From positions 37,447 through 101,446 of the forward strand of contig NZ_BBJN01000021.1 in NCBI RefSeq assembly GCF_000739555.1: DNA of 64,000 nt, written 5' to 3'. The position numbers and the translations under genes were made by a program. Shown here piece after piece: positions 26,550 through 35,338 of the stretch (position 1 is its first letter; the number at the start of each line of letters is the position of its first letter). Source of the DNA: Halolamina rubra. Lineage in GTDB: Archaea; Halobacteriota; Halobacteria; Halobacteriales; Haloferacaceae. The notes under the pieces are model-generated. The model was not told where the DNA came from and searched no databases. It saw only the letters and a list, made by a program, of their open reading frames with translations.

Positions 26550-28918
26550 GTGTCTCAGCGCTCCGACGCCACGGCCCGCGTCGCCGACGCCGTCCCCGAG
26601 TTCGCCGCGGCGTTCGCGTTCGAGGAGTTCAACGCGATGCAGCGGGAGGCGCTGCCCGCCCTCCTGGAGAGCGACGAGAACGTCGTCGCCAGCGCGCCGA
26701 CCGCCTCCGGCAAGACCGCGCTCGCGGAGCTGGCGATCTGCAAGACGCTCCGGGAGGGCGGCACCGCCCTCTTTATCGCGCCGATGCGGGCGCTGACCAA
26801 CGAGAAGGAGGCCGAGTGGGACCGCTTCGAGGAGCTCGGCTACTCCGTCTACGTCGTCACCGGCGAGCGCGACCTCGACCCGCGCCGCGCCGAGCGCGCG
26901 GACATCCTCGTGATGACGCCGGAGAAGACCGACTCCGCCACCCGCAAACACGAGTCGGCGCGCTACGGCTTCATCACCGACGTGGACTGCTGTGTGATCG
27001 ACGAGGTCCACCTGCTCGACTCCGAGAAGCGCGGCTCGGTGCTCGAGGTGACGGTGTCGCGGCTCCGCCGGCTCTGTGACCCCCGGATCGTCGCGCTCTC
27101 GGCGACGATGCCCAACGTCGAGGACGTGGCGGAGTGGCTCGACGCGCCGCCGGAGAGCACGTTCGCCTTCGGCGACGAGTACCGTCCGGTCGACCTCGAG
27201 ACCGGCGTGAAGACGTACAGCCACGGCGAGAACTCCTTCGCGGACAAGTACCGCCGGCTCTACCGCGCGCTCGACCTCGCGAAGCCGCATATCCGCGAGG
27301 AGGGCCAGTCGCTCGTGTTCGTCTCCTCGCGGCAGGACACCGTCCGCGCCGCCGAGAAGGCCCGCGACGAGACGACCGAGTGGGAGATCGAGATGGGCTC
27401 CCGCGGCGAGTACGACTTCCACACCGCCGCCAAGGAGCTCGAGAACGAGAAGCTGCGCCACGCCGTCGTCGACGGCGTCGCCTTCCACCACGCCGGGCTC
27501 TCGCGCAACGACAAGGACCTCGTCGAGCAGTGGTTCAAGGAGGGGAAGATCCAGCTCCTCTTCTCGACCTCGACGCTCGCGTGGGGGGTGAACCTCCCCG
27601 CCCGCTGTGTGGTGATCCGCGACACGAAGTACCACGACCCGCTGGAGGGCGAGGTCGACATCTCGCCGCTGGACGTGCTCCAGATGCTCGGCCGCGCGGG
27701 CCGGCCGGGGTACGACGACGTGGGCTACGGCTGGGTGGTCTGCGACGCCGACGAGGCCGACAAGTACCGTGGCCTGCTGCGCGAGGGGAAGGAGATCGAG
27801 TCCACCCTCGCCGGCGACATCGAGACCCACCTCAACGCCGAGGTGGCGATGGGGACGATCCGGGGGCTCGACGACGTGATGGACTGGGTCGAGACGACGT
27901 TCTACTACGTGCGCGCCCAGTCGAAACCCGACGCGTACGAGTTCGAGAACCTCCGCGAGCGCGTGCGCGGGACCGTCGAGAGCCTCGTCGACTCGGGGTT
28001 CGTCGAGACCGACGACGACCTCGGGGTCGAAGCCACCACCCTGGGCCGGCTCGCCTCGAACTACTACCTCCGCTCGACACCGCCGAGCGCTTCCGCGAGC
28101 TCTGCGAGCGCGACCAGCTGACCGGCGACGACGTGCTCGAGGCCGTCGCCGCCGCCGGCGAGTTCGACTCCGTCTCCGCGCGCCAGTCCGAGACCGAGGC
28201 GATCGACCGCGCGCTCGACGGCGCGGGCGTCGACACCGAGCTCGAGAACGGGAACCGGAAGGTGCTCGCGATCCTCCACGCCGCGACCGACGGGCGCACG
28301 CCGAGCGAACTCCGCTCGGACGCGTGGATCATCCGGCAGAACGCGCTCCGGCTGATCGCCGCGCTCCGGGAGTTCGCCGCCGCCTTCGCCGGCCCGCGGG
28401 CCGCCAACCTCGTCCGCCGGATGGAGGCACGGGTCGAACACGGCGTCCCCCGCGACGCGGTTGGGCTCACCGCCGTCGACGGCGTCGGCGCGGGCCGCGC
28501 GGAGTCGCTGGCCGGCGCGGGGTTCTCCGCCCCCGCCGAGCTGGTCGACGCCGGCGCCGACGCGCTCGCGAACGCGGGACTCTCCGACAGCGTCGCCGAG
28601 CGCGTCGTCGACGCCGCGGGCGACCTCCCCCGGCTCTCGGTCGACTGGGGCGAGTTCCCGGAGTCGATCCAAACCGGTGAGAACGAGATGTGCGAGCTCA
28701 CCGTGCGCAACGCTGGCGGCGGCGCCCGCGCGGGGATCCGCGTGACCGTCAACGGGACGGAGATGACCGAGACGGCGACGTACCTCGGCGACGGGGAGAC
28801 CGTCCCGGCGCCCGTCTTCGGCGCCGACGCCGACGAGCTGCGGTTCGTCGTCGAGGTCACGTTCCCCGAACTGCCGCTGGCCCCGGTGCGCGAGGACCGG
28901 ACGGTTCGGGTCGAGTAG
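26550..28918 (+). pseudogene. Ski2-like DEAD/DEAH helicase with Sec63-like C-terminus, one base missing
   Basis: Corrected for one missing base, this is a 789-residue superfamily 2 helicase. Motifs: Q-like FEEFNAMQREALPALL, Walker A SAPTASGKTALAEL, DEVH box CCVIDEVHLLD, SATMPNVED, and QMLGRAGRPGYDDV. After the RecA domains come a winged-helix/ratchet region, a helix-hairpin-helix stretch (VDGVGAGRAESLAGAGF, AGADALANAGLSDSVAERVV) and a beta-sandwich tail of about 95 residues that recalls the Sec63 C2-like domain of Mer3/Brr2 helicases. The frame breaks at about 28073: it runs to LASNYYLR and stops 45 bases on, and continues in another frame at LDTAERFREL. One C added in CGCTCGAC restores it. 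The start GTG (VSQRSDATAR) is inferred. Probably a sequencing error, as with glmM and thrC. Confidence 0.85.
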
Positions 28919-28964
28919 GCGCGAGGTGGGCGGACCGGCCACGTCGGCGCGCCGGCGAGCGATC

Positions 28965-30074
28965 TCACCGCACGATATCGGCGCCGCTGCCCCCGTCGCT
29001 CCACACCCCTTCCGCGTGGTCCATCAGCGTCACGACGACGACGTGGGGGAGCGTCACCACCGCGACGAACACCAGGTACAGCGCCGCGTACTCCGGCACC
29101 GTCCGCACCGTCGCCGGCACGACGGTGCCGAAGCCGACGAGCAGCACGAGCGAGAGCGCCGTCAGCGGCGCGGCCTCGCGGGCGAACCGCCGCCCCGCCC
29201 CCCAGAGCCACACCGCCAGCGCAGTGAGCGTCCCCGACGCCGCCCGGCCGGGGGAAAGCAGCAGCAGTCGCGCGATGTGTCGGAGCGCGTGCCAGCAGGT
29301 GAAGTACAGCCCGACCGCCACCAGCGGCGGGACGACCGCGAAGTACGCCCAGAGGAGGGCGACCTCGGCGGCGTCGACCCGCCAGCGCCGGCGGCCGTCG
29401 TCGCCGGCGACGAGCCGCCCCGCGGCGAGCGTGCCGAGGCTGAGGAGGGCGAACCCGGCGCCCAGGGCGGCCCGCGTCTCGGGCGCGAACAGCCACGGGA
29501 GGGCGAGCTCCACCCCGAACAGCGCGACCCACGCCGACAGCACCGCGCGGTAGCGCTCGGGGAAGGCGAGCAGCGGCACCAGCATCGGCAGGCCGCCTCT
29601 GACGAGCAGCGTCCCCCAGCGGACCGCCCGGGAGCGGAGGTGGTCGGCGGCGAGCAGCCGCCGGAGCACCCACACGTCGCCCTGCCCCCAGTGGAACCAC
29701 GTCAGCGCGATGAACCCGAGGGCGGCGAGCCGCGGCGCCGCCAGCCAGCCGAGCGCGTACCCCCCGCCGAGCACGAGGTAGATCGCGCCGACGACGGCCG
29801 CGCCGGTCCGCGTTCGCTCGACGGGCAGCGGGCCGTCGGCGCCGAGGCGTGACGGGACGAGGTGGTCGACGGCGCCGTGGGGGAGGCCGAACAGGACGAC
29901 GCTCAGCCCCAGCGGGAGATACCGGCCCCACGTCGGCAGCGAGAGCCCGGCCGCGCCGCCGAGCGCGGCGACGACGATCAGGGCGGCGAACAGCAGCCGG
30001 ACCGGCCGGCCGAGCAGCGCCCGCACGAGCCGCGGCCGGGCGTCGCCGGGCGCGGTGGGGTCGCTCACAGCCAT
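28965..30074 (-). CDS. blh: Beta-carotene 15,15'-dioxygenase, Brp/Blh family
   Basis: A 369-residue membrane protein that cleaves beta-carotene to two retinals, the chromophore of the rhodopsin encoded upstream. Conserved histidines sit in or next to helices: PHGAVDHLV, LTWFHWGQGD, CWHALRHIARL and LPHVVVVTLMDH, the metal-binding set of the family. About ten helices are predicted. The gene is called blh or brp in haloarchaea. Its ATG lies a few bases inside the end of crtY (overlap about 10 bases), so crtY and blh are one transcription unit. Confidence 0.93.
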   Translation of the reverse strand: MAVSDPTAPGDARPRLVRALLGRPVRLLFAALIVVAALGGAAGLSLPTWGRYLPLGLSVVLFGLPHGAVDHLVPSRLGADGPLPVERTRTGAAVVGAIYLVLGGGYALGWLAAPRLAALGFIALTWFHWGQGDVWVLRRLLAADHLRSRAVRWGTLLVRGGLPMLVPLLAFPERYRAVLSAWVALFGVELALPWLFAPETRAALGAGFALLSLGTLAAGRLVAGDDGRRRWRVDAAEVALLWAYFAVVPPLVAVGLYFTCWHALRHIARLLLLSPGRAASGTLTALAVWLWGAGRRFAREAAPLTALSLVLLVGFGTVVPATVRTVPEYAALYLVFVAVVTLPHVVVVTLMDHAEGVWSDGGSGADIVR

Positions 30075-30826
30075 CGGTCCCGGACCCAGCGAGCGAGCAC
30101 CAGCCCCTGCACGACGAACACGTTCGTCACGAGGAAGAACAGCGCCTCCTCGACCGGCAGCCCGGCGATCGTCACCCCGGTCGTGTACGTCGCCGAGAGC
30201 TCCCAGACCCCCTGCCCGATCGCGATCCGGTCGACGACCGAGAGGTACAGCGTGGGGACGGCGACGCCCAGCAGCACGGTCCGCCGGCGCTCGAGCAGCG
30301 CGGGCGCGCCGACGGCCCACTGCAGCGCCAGCACCGGCGCCGCCCACGCGAGGATGGCACCGAGGTAGAACGTCGGGTCGCTCTGGAGGAACCAGACGCC
30401 GAGCACGCCGACCGCGCCGGCGAGGCCGACCCCGAGGAGTCGCTCGCGGGTTCGGCGCCGCCGGCTCCGGCGCCGCTCGTCGGCCGGATCCGCCCGGAGG
30501 TGGGAGAGCCACAGCGCGGTCAGCACCGTCTGGGCGCCGAAGAACGCGTACTCCGACACCGGCGCGTATCCGATCCGGGCGAGGATCCGGCCGGGCCCGT
30601 ACCCCCAGACCCCCCGCGCGATCAGGAAGTTGTCCCACGGCGTCGTGTACAGCATCGCCAGCGCCACCAGCAGCGTCACGTCGAGCCAGTAGCTCCGGTT
30701 GGCGCCCCGGACCCAGACGGTCCGCTCGGGGGCGTGTCGCCGCGACACCGTCGTCGCCGCGAGCAGCGTGAGCACTGCCGGGAGCACGAACGCCGCGTGG
30801 AACTGGGGGTAGGTGAGGCCGGTCAT
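30065..30826 (-). CDS. crtY: Lycopene beta-cyclase, CrtYc/CrtYd fused archaeal type
   Basis: A 253-residue membrane protein with seven helices that carries both lycopene-cyclase domains in one chain, as in haloarchaea. The motif PWDNFLIARGVWGYG appears in the first domain, EYAFFGAQT follows, and the second domain ends with AGLPVEEALFFLVTNVFVVQG, matching the PxE(E/Q) and FF signatures of the family. It makes beta-carotene from lycopene, the step before Blh. Overlaps blh downstream and follows bop at about 80 bases. Confidence 0.93.
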   Translation of the reverse strand: MTGLTYPQFHAAFVLPAVLTLLAATTVSRRHAPERTVWVRGANRSYWLDVTLLVALAMLYTTPWDNFLIARGVWGYGPGRILARIGYAPVSEYAFFGAQTVLTALWLSHLRADPADERRRSRRRRTRERLLGVGLAGAVGVLGVWFLQSDPTFYLGAILAWAAPVLALQWAVGAPALLERRRTVLLGVAVPTLYLSVVDRIAIGQGVWELSATYTTGVTIAGLPVEEALFFLVTNVFVVQGLVLARWVRDRWL

Positions 30827-30909
30827 TGGCTGGGGAGTCTCGACGGTTCGGGGCGGCCGTCAGCCGGCCGCCCGCACGATGCGACCGCGTGCGTCGCGGG
30901 GCGTCGAGC

Positions 30910-31659
30910 TCAGTCGGCCGGCTCGGCGCCCGCAGCGCCGCTCGAGCTCACGGCGTCGAGCGCCTTCCGGCTGGAGAGCAGGATGTAGCCGAACCCGACC
31001 TTCGCGGTCAGGTCGAGCACCATGAACCCCGCCGTCTCGACGTTGATGCCGACGACGCCGAGCCCCTCGGTGCCCACGAGCCACCAGACCGGGTACACCA
31101 GCCAGACGACGACGATGAGCGTCCGGAGCGTCTCGAACGTCGAGCGCACGTCGCCGCCGAGCTCGTCGACGCGGTCGTCGAGCGTGCCGTACAGCATGTA
31201 CAGCAGCACGAGCAGGAACCCCGTGCTCACGCCCCACCAGACGAGCCGGCGGGCGCCGACGCTCAGCGCGCCAGCGCCGGCCGACAGCGTCGCGACGGCG
31301 CCGGTCGCGATCATCAGCATGTCCAGGCCGACGAGGCTGGACAGCTCGTTCCGCGTCGCCCCGGCGAGCAGGCCGAGGTCGAGTAGCAGCAGCGGCGTGG
31401 TGAAGAACCAGTCCGTGTACCGCGCCCAGTAGATGGGCAGCTCCTCGCCCGCGATGGTCACTGTGGTCAAGCCGAACCCCAGCGCCATCGCGAGATAGTT
31501 CACGAACGCGATCGCCGTGATGAATATCGTCACGATGTAGAACTCCTGTCTGCGCTCGTCGGTCTCGCCCCAGCCGCGGGCGATGAAGTACAGCATCCCG
31601 ACGAACATTCCGATCGTCCCGAGCCACAGCCATATCGACTCCGAACCTGGGTTTGGCAT
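30910..31659 (-). CDS. bop: Bacteriorhodopsin, light-driven proton pump (cruxrhodopsin-like)
   Basis: A 249-residue seven-helix opsin close to cruxrhodopsins. Every residue of the Halobacterium proton path is kept: Arg80, Asp83 (acceptor), Thr87, Asp94 (donor), Asp113, Glu198 and Glu208 (release group), Asp216, and the retinal Lys220 in [13 protein letters not shown] (equal to R82, D85, T89, D96, D115, E194, E204, D212, K216). This makes an outward proton pump nearly certain, not a chloride pump or sensory rhodopsin. The motif [15 protein letters not shown] keeps Leu at the position tied to green absorption. A candidate Bat site and TATA element precede the gene; it is flanked by bat upstream and crtY downstream. 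Confidence 0.98.
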   Translation of the reverse strand: MPNPGSESIWLWLGTIGMFVGMLYFIARGWGETDERRQEFYIVTIFITAIAFVNYLAMALGFGLTTVTIAGEELPIYWARYTDWFFTTPLLLLDLGLLAGATRNELSSLVGLDMLMIATGAVATLSAGAGALSVGARRLVWWGVSTGFLLVLLYMLYGTLDDRVDELGGDVRSTFETLRTLIVVVWLVYPVWWLVGTEGLGVVGINVETAGFMVLDLTAKVGFGYILLSSRKALDAVSSSGAAGAEPAD

Positions 31660-31689
31660 GATGCAACTCGGTTATCGCACGTCAGTGGC

Positions 31690-31717
31690 AGTAAACGTCA
31701 TACACAACCAGTTAGGG
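31690..31717 (-). promoter_or_regulatory. Candidate bop promoter with Bat upstream sequence
   Basis: On the minus strand, ACCCTAACTGGTTGTG (31703-31718) matches closely the Halobacterium bop upstream sequence described as ACCCnACTAGTTnGG, with one extra A and an A-to-G change. It is about 44-58 bases before the bop ATG, next to the bat stop, and GTTTACT (31690-31696), about 31-37 bases before the ATG, can serve as the TATA box. This spacing resembles the known bop promoter. Binding itself is inferred. Confidence 0.65.
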
Positions 31718-33772
31718 TCACCGCGCGACCGCCTCGTCGAACGCCGTCAGCAGCTTCCGGAGGGCGGCCCGCAGATGCTGGTGGAACGTCGAGCGGGCCA
31801 CCCCGAAGCTCTCCGCGAGCTCGTCGCCGTCGGTCTCGCGGGGCCACTCGAAGTAGCCCGCGGCGATCGCGGTCGCGAGCGCCCGGTGCTGGCGGTCGGT
31901 GAGCCGCTCCTCGACGTCGACGACGAACTCCGTCAGCGTCGTCTCCCGGGCGGGCCGCTCCCGGAACCCCCGCACGTCGACGCGGCCGTACTCCGTCTCG
32001 ACCGCGTCGACGAGCGAGCGGGCCGTGGCCTCCTGCTCCCCGCGGGCGACGACGGTGACGCCCCCGCCGTCGACCTGGAGGTCAGCGAGCCGGAGCCCGT
32101 GGGTCTCGACGGCGTCGAGCAGCGGCAGGTCCCGCAGCGCGAACGCGAACAGGGGGTTCTCCGCCCGGTCGGTGATACACGTCCACGAGCGGACGCCCGG
32201 GACGGCGTCGGCGGCGTCCCGCAGCGCCGCGGCCGTCGCGTCGGCGGCCGTACAGAGCACCGTCCGGCCGTCGTCGCCGGGCACGACCCCCGCCTGCCGG
32301 AGCGAGCAGTCGGCCCGCTCGGCCAGCCGCGCGAGGGGGAGCGCCGACCCGTCGACGGTGAACTCGACCTCGAACCCGCTGTCGGTGGTGAGCGAGCTCT
32401 GGCTGTCGATGGCGTTCAGCCCGACGCCGATCGTCCGGCCGATCGCCGCCAGCACCGCCCGCTCCTCCCGCCCCAGCGAGGTGTCGGCGTCGGTGTACAC
32501 ACAGAACAGGCCGAACAGCGTCCCCCGGTAGGTGACGGGGACCGCCGCCACGTCGCCCACGTCGGTGCGGAACCCGGCGTCCTCGGCGACCGCCACCGTC
32601 CGGTCCTCGACCGCCCGCGAGAGCAGCGCCGGCTCGGGGCGGCCCGCCCCGTCGACGCCGTCCAGCGCCGTCCCGCCGTCGGTGGAGACGGGCGACCGCG
32701 GGTCGCTCACCGGGACCGAGCCGAGGCTCGCCGCGGGGTCGGTCTCGAGCGTCGAGACGGCGGTCCACTCGGGCTCGATCCGCTCGGTCGCCGGGTCGTA
32801 CGTCGCCAGCCACGCGGCCGCGTAGGTGGTTCCGAGCCGCGAACAGACCGCCTCGCCGAGCGCCGGCCGGCTCTGGGCCTCGACGACCGCTCCCGTCACC
32901 TGTTCGACCAGCCCGTCGAGGCGGTCCAGCAGCGTCCGGAGCGTCTCGCGCTCCTCGGCCAGCGCCGCACGGTGGCGCTCGGCGGCGAGTTCGGCGCGCT
33001 TGCGCTGGGTGATGTCGTTCTGGAACCCCGCGTAGTGGGTCACGCGCCCGCTCTCGTCGCGGATCGGCGCCAGCGACACCGCCTGCCAGAACATCTCGCC
33101 GCTCCGGTCGTAGTTCCGGAGCTCGACGCGAACCGATTCGCCGGCGTCGATCGCCTCGCGCATCCGCCTGACGGGCTCGTCCTCGGTCGCCGGCCCCTGC
33201 ATGAACCGGCAGTTCCGACCGATCGCGATCTCGCGGTCGTAGCCGGTCTGCTCGACGAACTTGTCGTTGACGTACACGAGCGGCTGGTCCGGGTGGGTCA
33301 CGTCGGCGACGGTGATCCCGACCGGCGCCTCGTTGAGCACGCGCGCCGTCGACGGCGGGGTCCCCTCGGTCTCCCGCACCGCCGCCGGGCCGACAGACTC
33401 GCCGATTGCGTCCGCCTGGGCGGGGGGCTCGGCCAGTTCGTGGACGACGCCGACGAGCGTCGCCACGGGGTTCGGCCCCGCGGGGTCGACGGCGGTGTCC
33501 GCCCCCGGTAGCGACGCGTCGTCCAGGACACAGCAGCGCACGTCGTGGTCGTTCGCCCGGTCGACCAGCGCCGCCGCGCCGTCGGCGTCGCCGGCGACGA
33601 CGAGCACGTCGACAGTGCCGTCCGGTAGTCGTTCGCCCGCACCTGTGACCGAGTCGGCGTGGCTCTCCGCGAGACCGGCCTCACGCAGGCGCTCGCGGAA
33701 CGTCGCTGTCGCGGGGAACGTCGACGGCAGGGGGCCAGCGACGAGCACGTGTGGTTTGGGCTCACCAACCAT
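31718..33772 (-). CDS. bat: Bacterio-opsin activator Bat, with a LOV photosensor domain
   Basis: A 684-residue regulator. Parts: N-terminal receiver-like region (1-115); PAS/LOV domain (about 145-256); GAF-like region (about 275-440); bacterio-opsin activator region; and a C-terminal helix-turn-helix (LTDRQHRALATAIAAGYFEWPRETDG, ELAESFGVARSTFHQHL). The PAS domain carries the LOV signature GRNCRFMQGP with Cys188, Gln192, Asn220 (LRNY), Gln230 in FWQ where Asn is usual, and Gln251 (GFQND), the FMN contacts, so blue-light FMN-cysteinyl adduct formation is likely. In Halobacterium, Bat is induced by low oxygen and light and activates bop, crtB1, brp and bat. Here it is directly upstream of bop, 58 bases away. 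Confidence 0.93.
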   Translation of the reverse strand: MVGEPKPHVLVAGPLPSTFPATATFRERLREAGLAESHADSVTGAGERLPDGTVDVLVVAGDADGAAALVDRANDHDVRCCVLDDASLPGADTAVDPAGPNPVATLVGVVHELAEPPAQADAIGESVGPAAVRETEGTPPSTARVLNEAPVGITVADVTHPDQPLVYVNDKFVEQTGYDREIAIGRNCRFMQGPATEDEPVRRMREAIDAGESVRVELRNYDRSGEMFWQAVSLAPIRDESGRVTHYAGFQNDITQRKRAELAAERHRAALAEERETLRTLLDRLDGLVEQVTGAVVEAQSRPALGEAVCSRLGTTYAAAWLATYDPATERIEPEWTAVSTLETDPAASLGSVPVSDPRSPVSTDGGTALDGVDGAGRPEPALLSRAVEDRTVAVAEDAGFRTDVGDVAAVPVTYRGTLFGLFCVYTDADTSLGREERAVLAAIGRTIGVGLNAIDSQSSLTTDSGFEVEFTVDGSALPLARLAERADCSLRQAGVVPGDDGRTVLCTAADATAAALRDAADAVPGVRSWTCITDRAENPLFAFALRDLPLLDAVETHGLRLADLQVDGGGVTVVARGEQEATARSLVDAVETEYGRVDVRGFRERPARETTLTEFVVDVEERLTDRQHRALATAIAAGYFEWPRETDGDELAESFGVARSTFHQHLRAALRKLLTAFDEAVAR

Positions 33773-33995
33773 GTGGAACTGTGTAAATATGTGTACGAGC
33801 CTGCATAGGTGTTGTCCCCGAGCGGTCGGTGTTCCGACCCCGCGATCGGCGGGCTCACGGTCGAGCTGGCGCTCTCTGGGGCGCGCGGTCGTGGCGGCGA
33901 CCGTCGGGTCGCTTTCGTACCGAACTGGCCGGAGAAGCCTCTCGGAAGTGTTGTGGCGGCAGGTTAGGTGGCTGGGGAGTCAGCCCGAAAGTGGA

Positions 33996-34069
33996 TGGGC
34001 CAACGCGGATTTGAACCGCGGACCTCCCGGTTATCAGCCGAGCGCTCAACCTAACTGAGCTATTGGCCC
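33996..34069 (-). tRNA. tRNA-Ile (GAT)
   Basis: Read on the minus strand, a complete cloverleaf of 74 bases. Acceptor stem GGGCCAA pairs with TTGGCCC; D-arm GCTCAGTTAGGTTGAGC; anticodon loop CTGATAA with GAT; T-arm GCGGTTCAAATCCGC; discriminator A. CCA is not encoded (TCC follows). A TATA-like CCTTAAC is found at 34104-34110, about 35-41 bases upstream. No intron is seen. Confidence 0.97.
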
Positions 34070-34152
34070 AGGTGAGCGCATTACGTCGTTGGCCGGCGCA
34101 TCTGTTAAGGCTTTCTCTTCGCCGACCGCGACGCCCGCGGCCGGTTCTGGCC

Positions 34153-34743
34153 TCACTCGTCGTCGTCTTTCGTCCGGTACTCGTCGGCGCCCACGTCGTA
34201 CACGTCCTCGCCGTCGTCGGCGCCGCCGGACGGGTCGTTCGTCGCGCCGTCGAACGGGCCGGCGTCGCCGCCGCCGAAGGGGCCGTCGCCCTGGAACGGG
34301 CTGGCGCCGTCGTCGCCGTCGTTCGGGAACCCGCTCGTCCAGACGCCGCCGGTGACGAACCCGTCGGTGCGCTCGTCGAGCTTGGGGACGACGACGAACC
34401 GCTTCAGCAGCAGCCGGATCGGGTAGCGCGTCGGCGGGATCGTGAGCAGGAACCCCAGCGCGTCGGTCACCACGCCGGGGGTGAGCAGGAACGCCCCCGC
34501 GGCGATCAACAGCGCGCCGTCGAGCAGTTCGTCCGTCGGCGCCTCCCCGCGGGCGGCTTTCTCCTGGATCCGGGCCAGCGTGTGGCGTCCCTCGGCGCGG
34601 ACCAGCAGCATCCCGACCAGGCCGGTCAGCACCACCAGCAGCACCGTCGCCTGCCAGCCGAGGTAGTCGGCGACGACGACGAGCAGCAGCGCGTCCGACA
34701 GCGGGATCAGCAGGAGCGCCGGGATCACGTACCGGAGTCGCAT
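34153..34743 (-). CDS. FxsA family membrane protein
   Basis: A 196-residue protein whose first 120 residues match the FxsA family: MRLRYVIPALLLIPLSDALLLVVVADYLGW, VLTGLVGMLLVRAEG, and GALLIAAGAFLLTPGVVTDALGFLLTIP, giving four membrane segments. The C-terminal 70 residues are Gly/Asp-rich and probably disordered in the cytoplasm. In E. coli FxsA overproduction blocks phage T7 exclusion by F plasmid; its normal role is unknown. The start at MRLRYV fits; the long open frame in the track is unrelated upstream sequence. Confidence 0.87.
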   Translation of the reverse strand: MRLRYVIPALLLIPLSDALLLVVVADYLGWQATVLLVVLTGLVGMLLVRAEGRHTLARIQEKAARGEAPTDELLDGALLIAAGAFLLTPGVVTDALGFLLTIPPTRYPIRLLLKRFVVVPKLDERTDGFVTGGVWTSGFPNDGDDGASPFQGDGPFGGGDAGPFDGATNDPSGGADDGEDVYDVGADEYRTKDDDE

Positions 34744-34860
34744 CACCCACAGTTCCCGCGGCGGCCGGATAGCCCTTTCGCGTGGTCGACGGCCTGGTAC
34801 GCTCGTCGAAAGCGGGCGACGAACCGCCACCGGTAAACCCTCGCCGCTCCCAGTGCTCGC

Positions 34861-35259
34861 ATGGCCGACGCCGTCGACGACGAACTCTACAGGCGGGCCA
34901 CGCGCCTGCTCGAACCCGGGGAGATCGAACTGGAAGGCAGCATCGTCCACACCGACCTCGCGGGCGAGGAGGACCTGGAGATGCACGAGCTCACCGTGGC
35001 GATCAACGACGTGATCGCCGACTACGCCGGGAAGGGCGAGAGCTACATCTACGCCGGCAACGACAGCGAGGAGTACGCCTCCAACCAGTTCCAGGGGAAG
35101 ACCGTCGCCGCCGACGAGTTCGTCTGGGAGTGTCAGCAGCTCCTCCGGGAGGGGACGTTCGACCTGGTGTTCTACTACGAGGCCGGCGTCGACCAGTCGG
35201 CGCTCGCCGACGAGCTCGGGGCGCTCGATCACGTCGCGCAGGTCACCACCGTCCCCTGA
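34861..35259 (+). CDS. DUF5778 family protein
   Basis: A 132-residue acidic haloarchaeal protein with a mixed alpha/beta look (EPGEIELEGSIVHTDLAGEEDLEMHELTVAI, then GKGESYIYAGNDSEE). I associate it with DUF5778, of unknown function. It sits just upstream of hemA on the same strand with 79 bases between. A TAAA element is 25-28 bases before its ATG. Confidence 0.72.
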   Translation: MADAVDDELYRRATRLLEPGEIELEGSIVHTDLAGEEDLEMHELTVAINDVIADYAGKGESYIYAGNDSEEYASNQFQGKTVAADEFVWECQQLLREGTFDLVFYYEAGVDQSALADELGALDHVAQVTTVP

Positions 35260-35338
35260 GCCGAACCTGTTCGGCTCACCCCCACGCCGTATCCGGAACC
35301 TTTTACCCCGCACCGGGGTTAATCCCGTCGAGAAAGCC

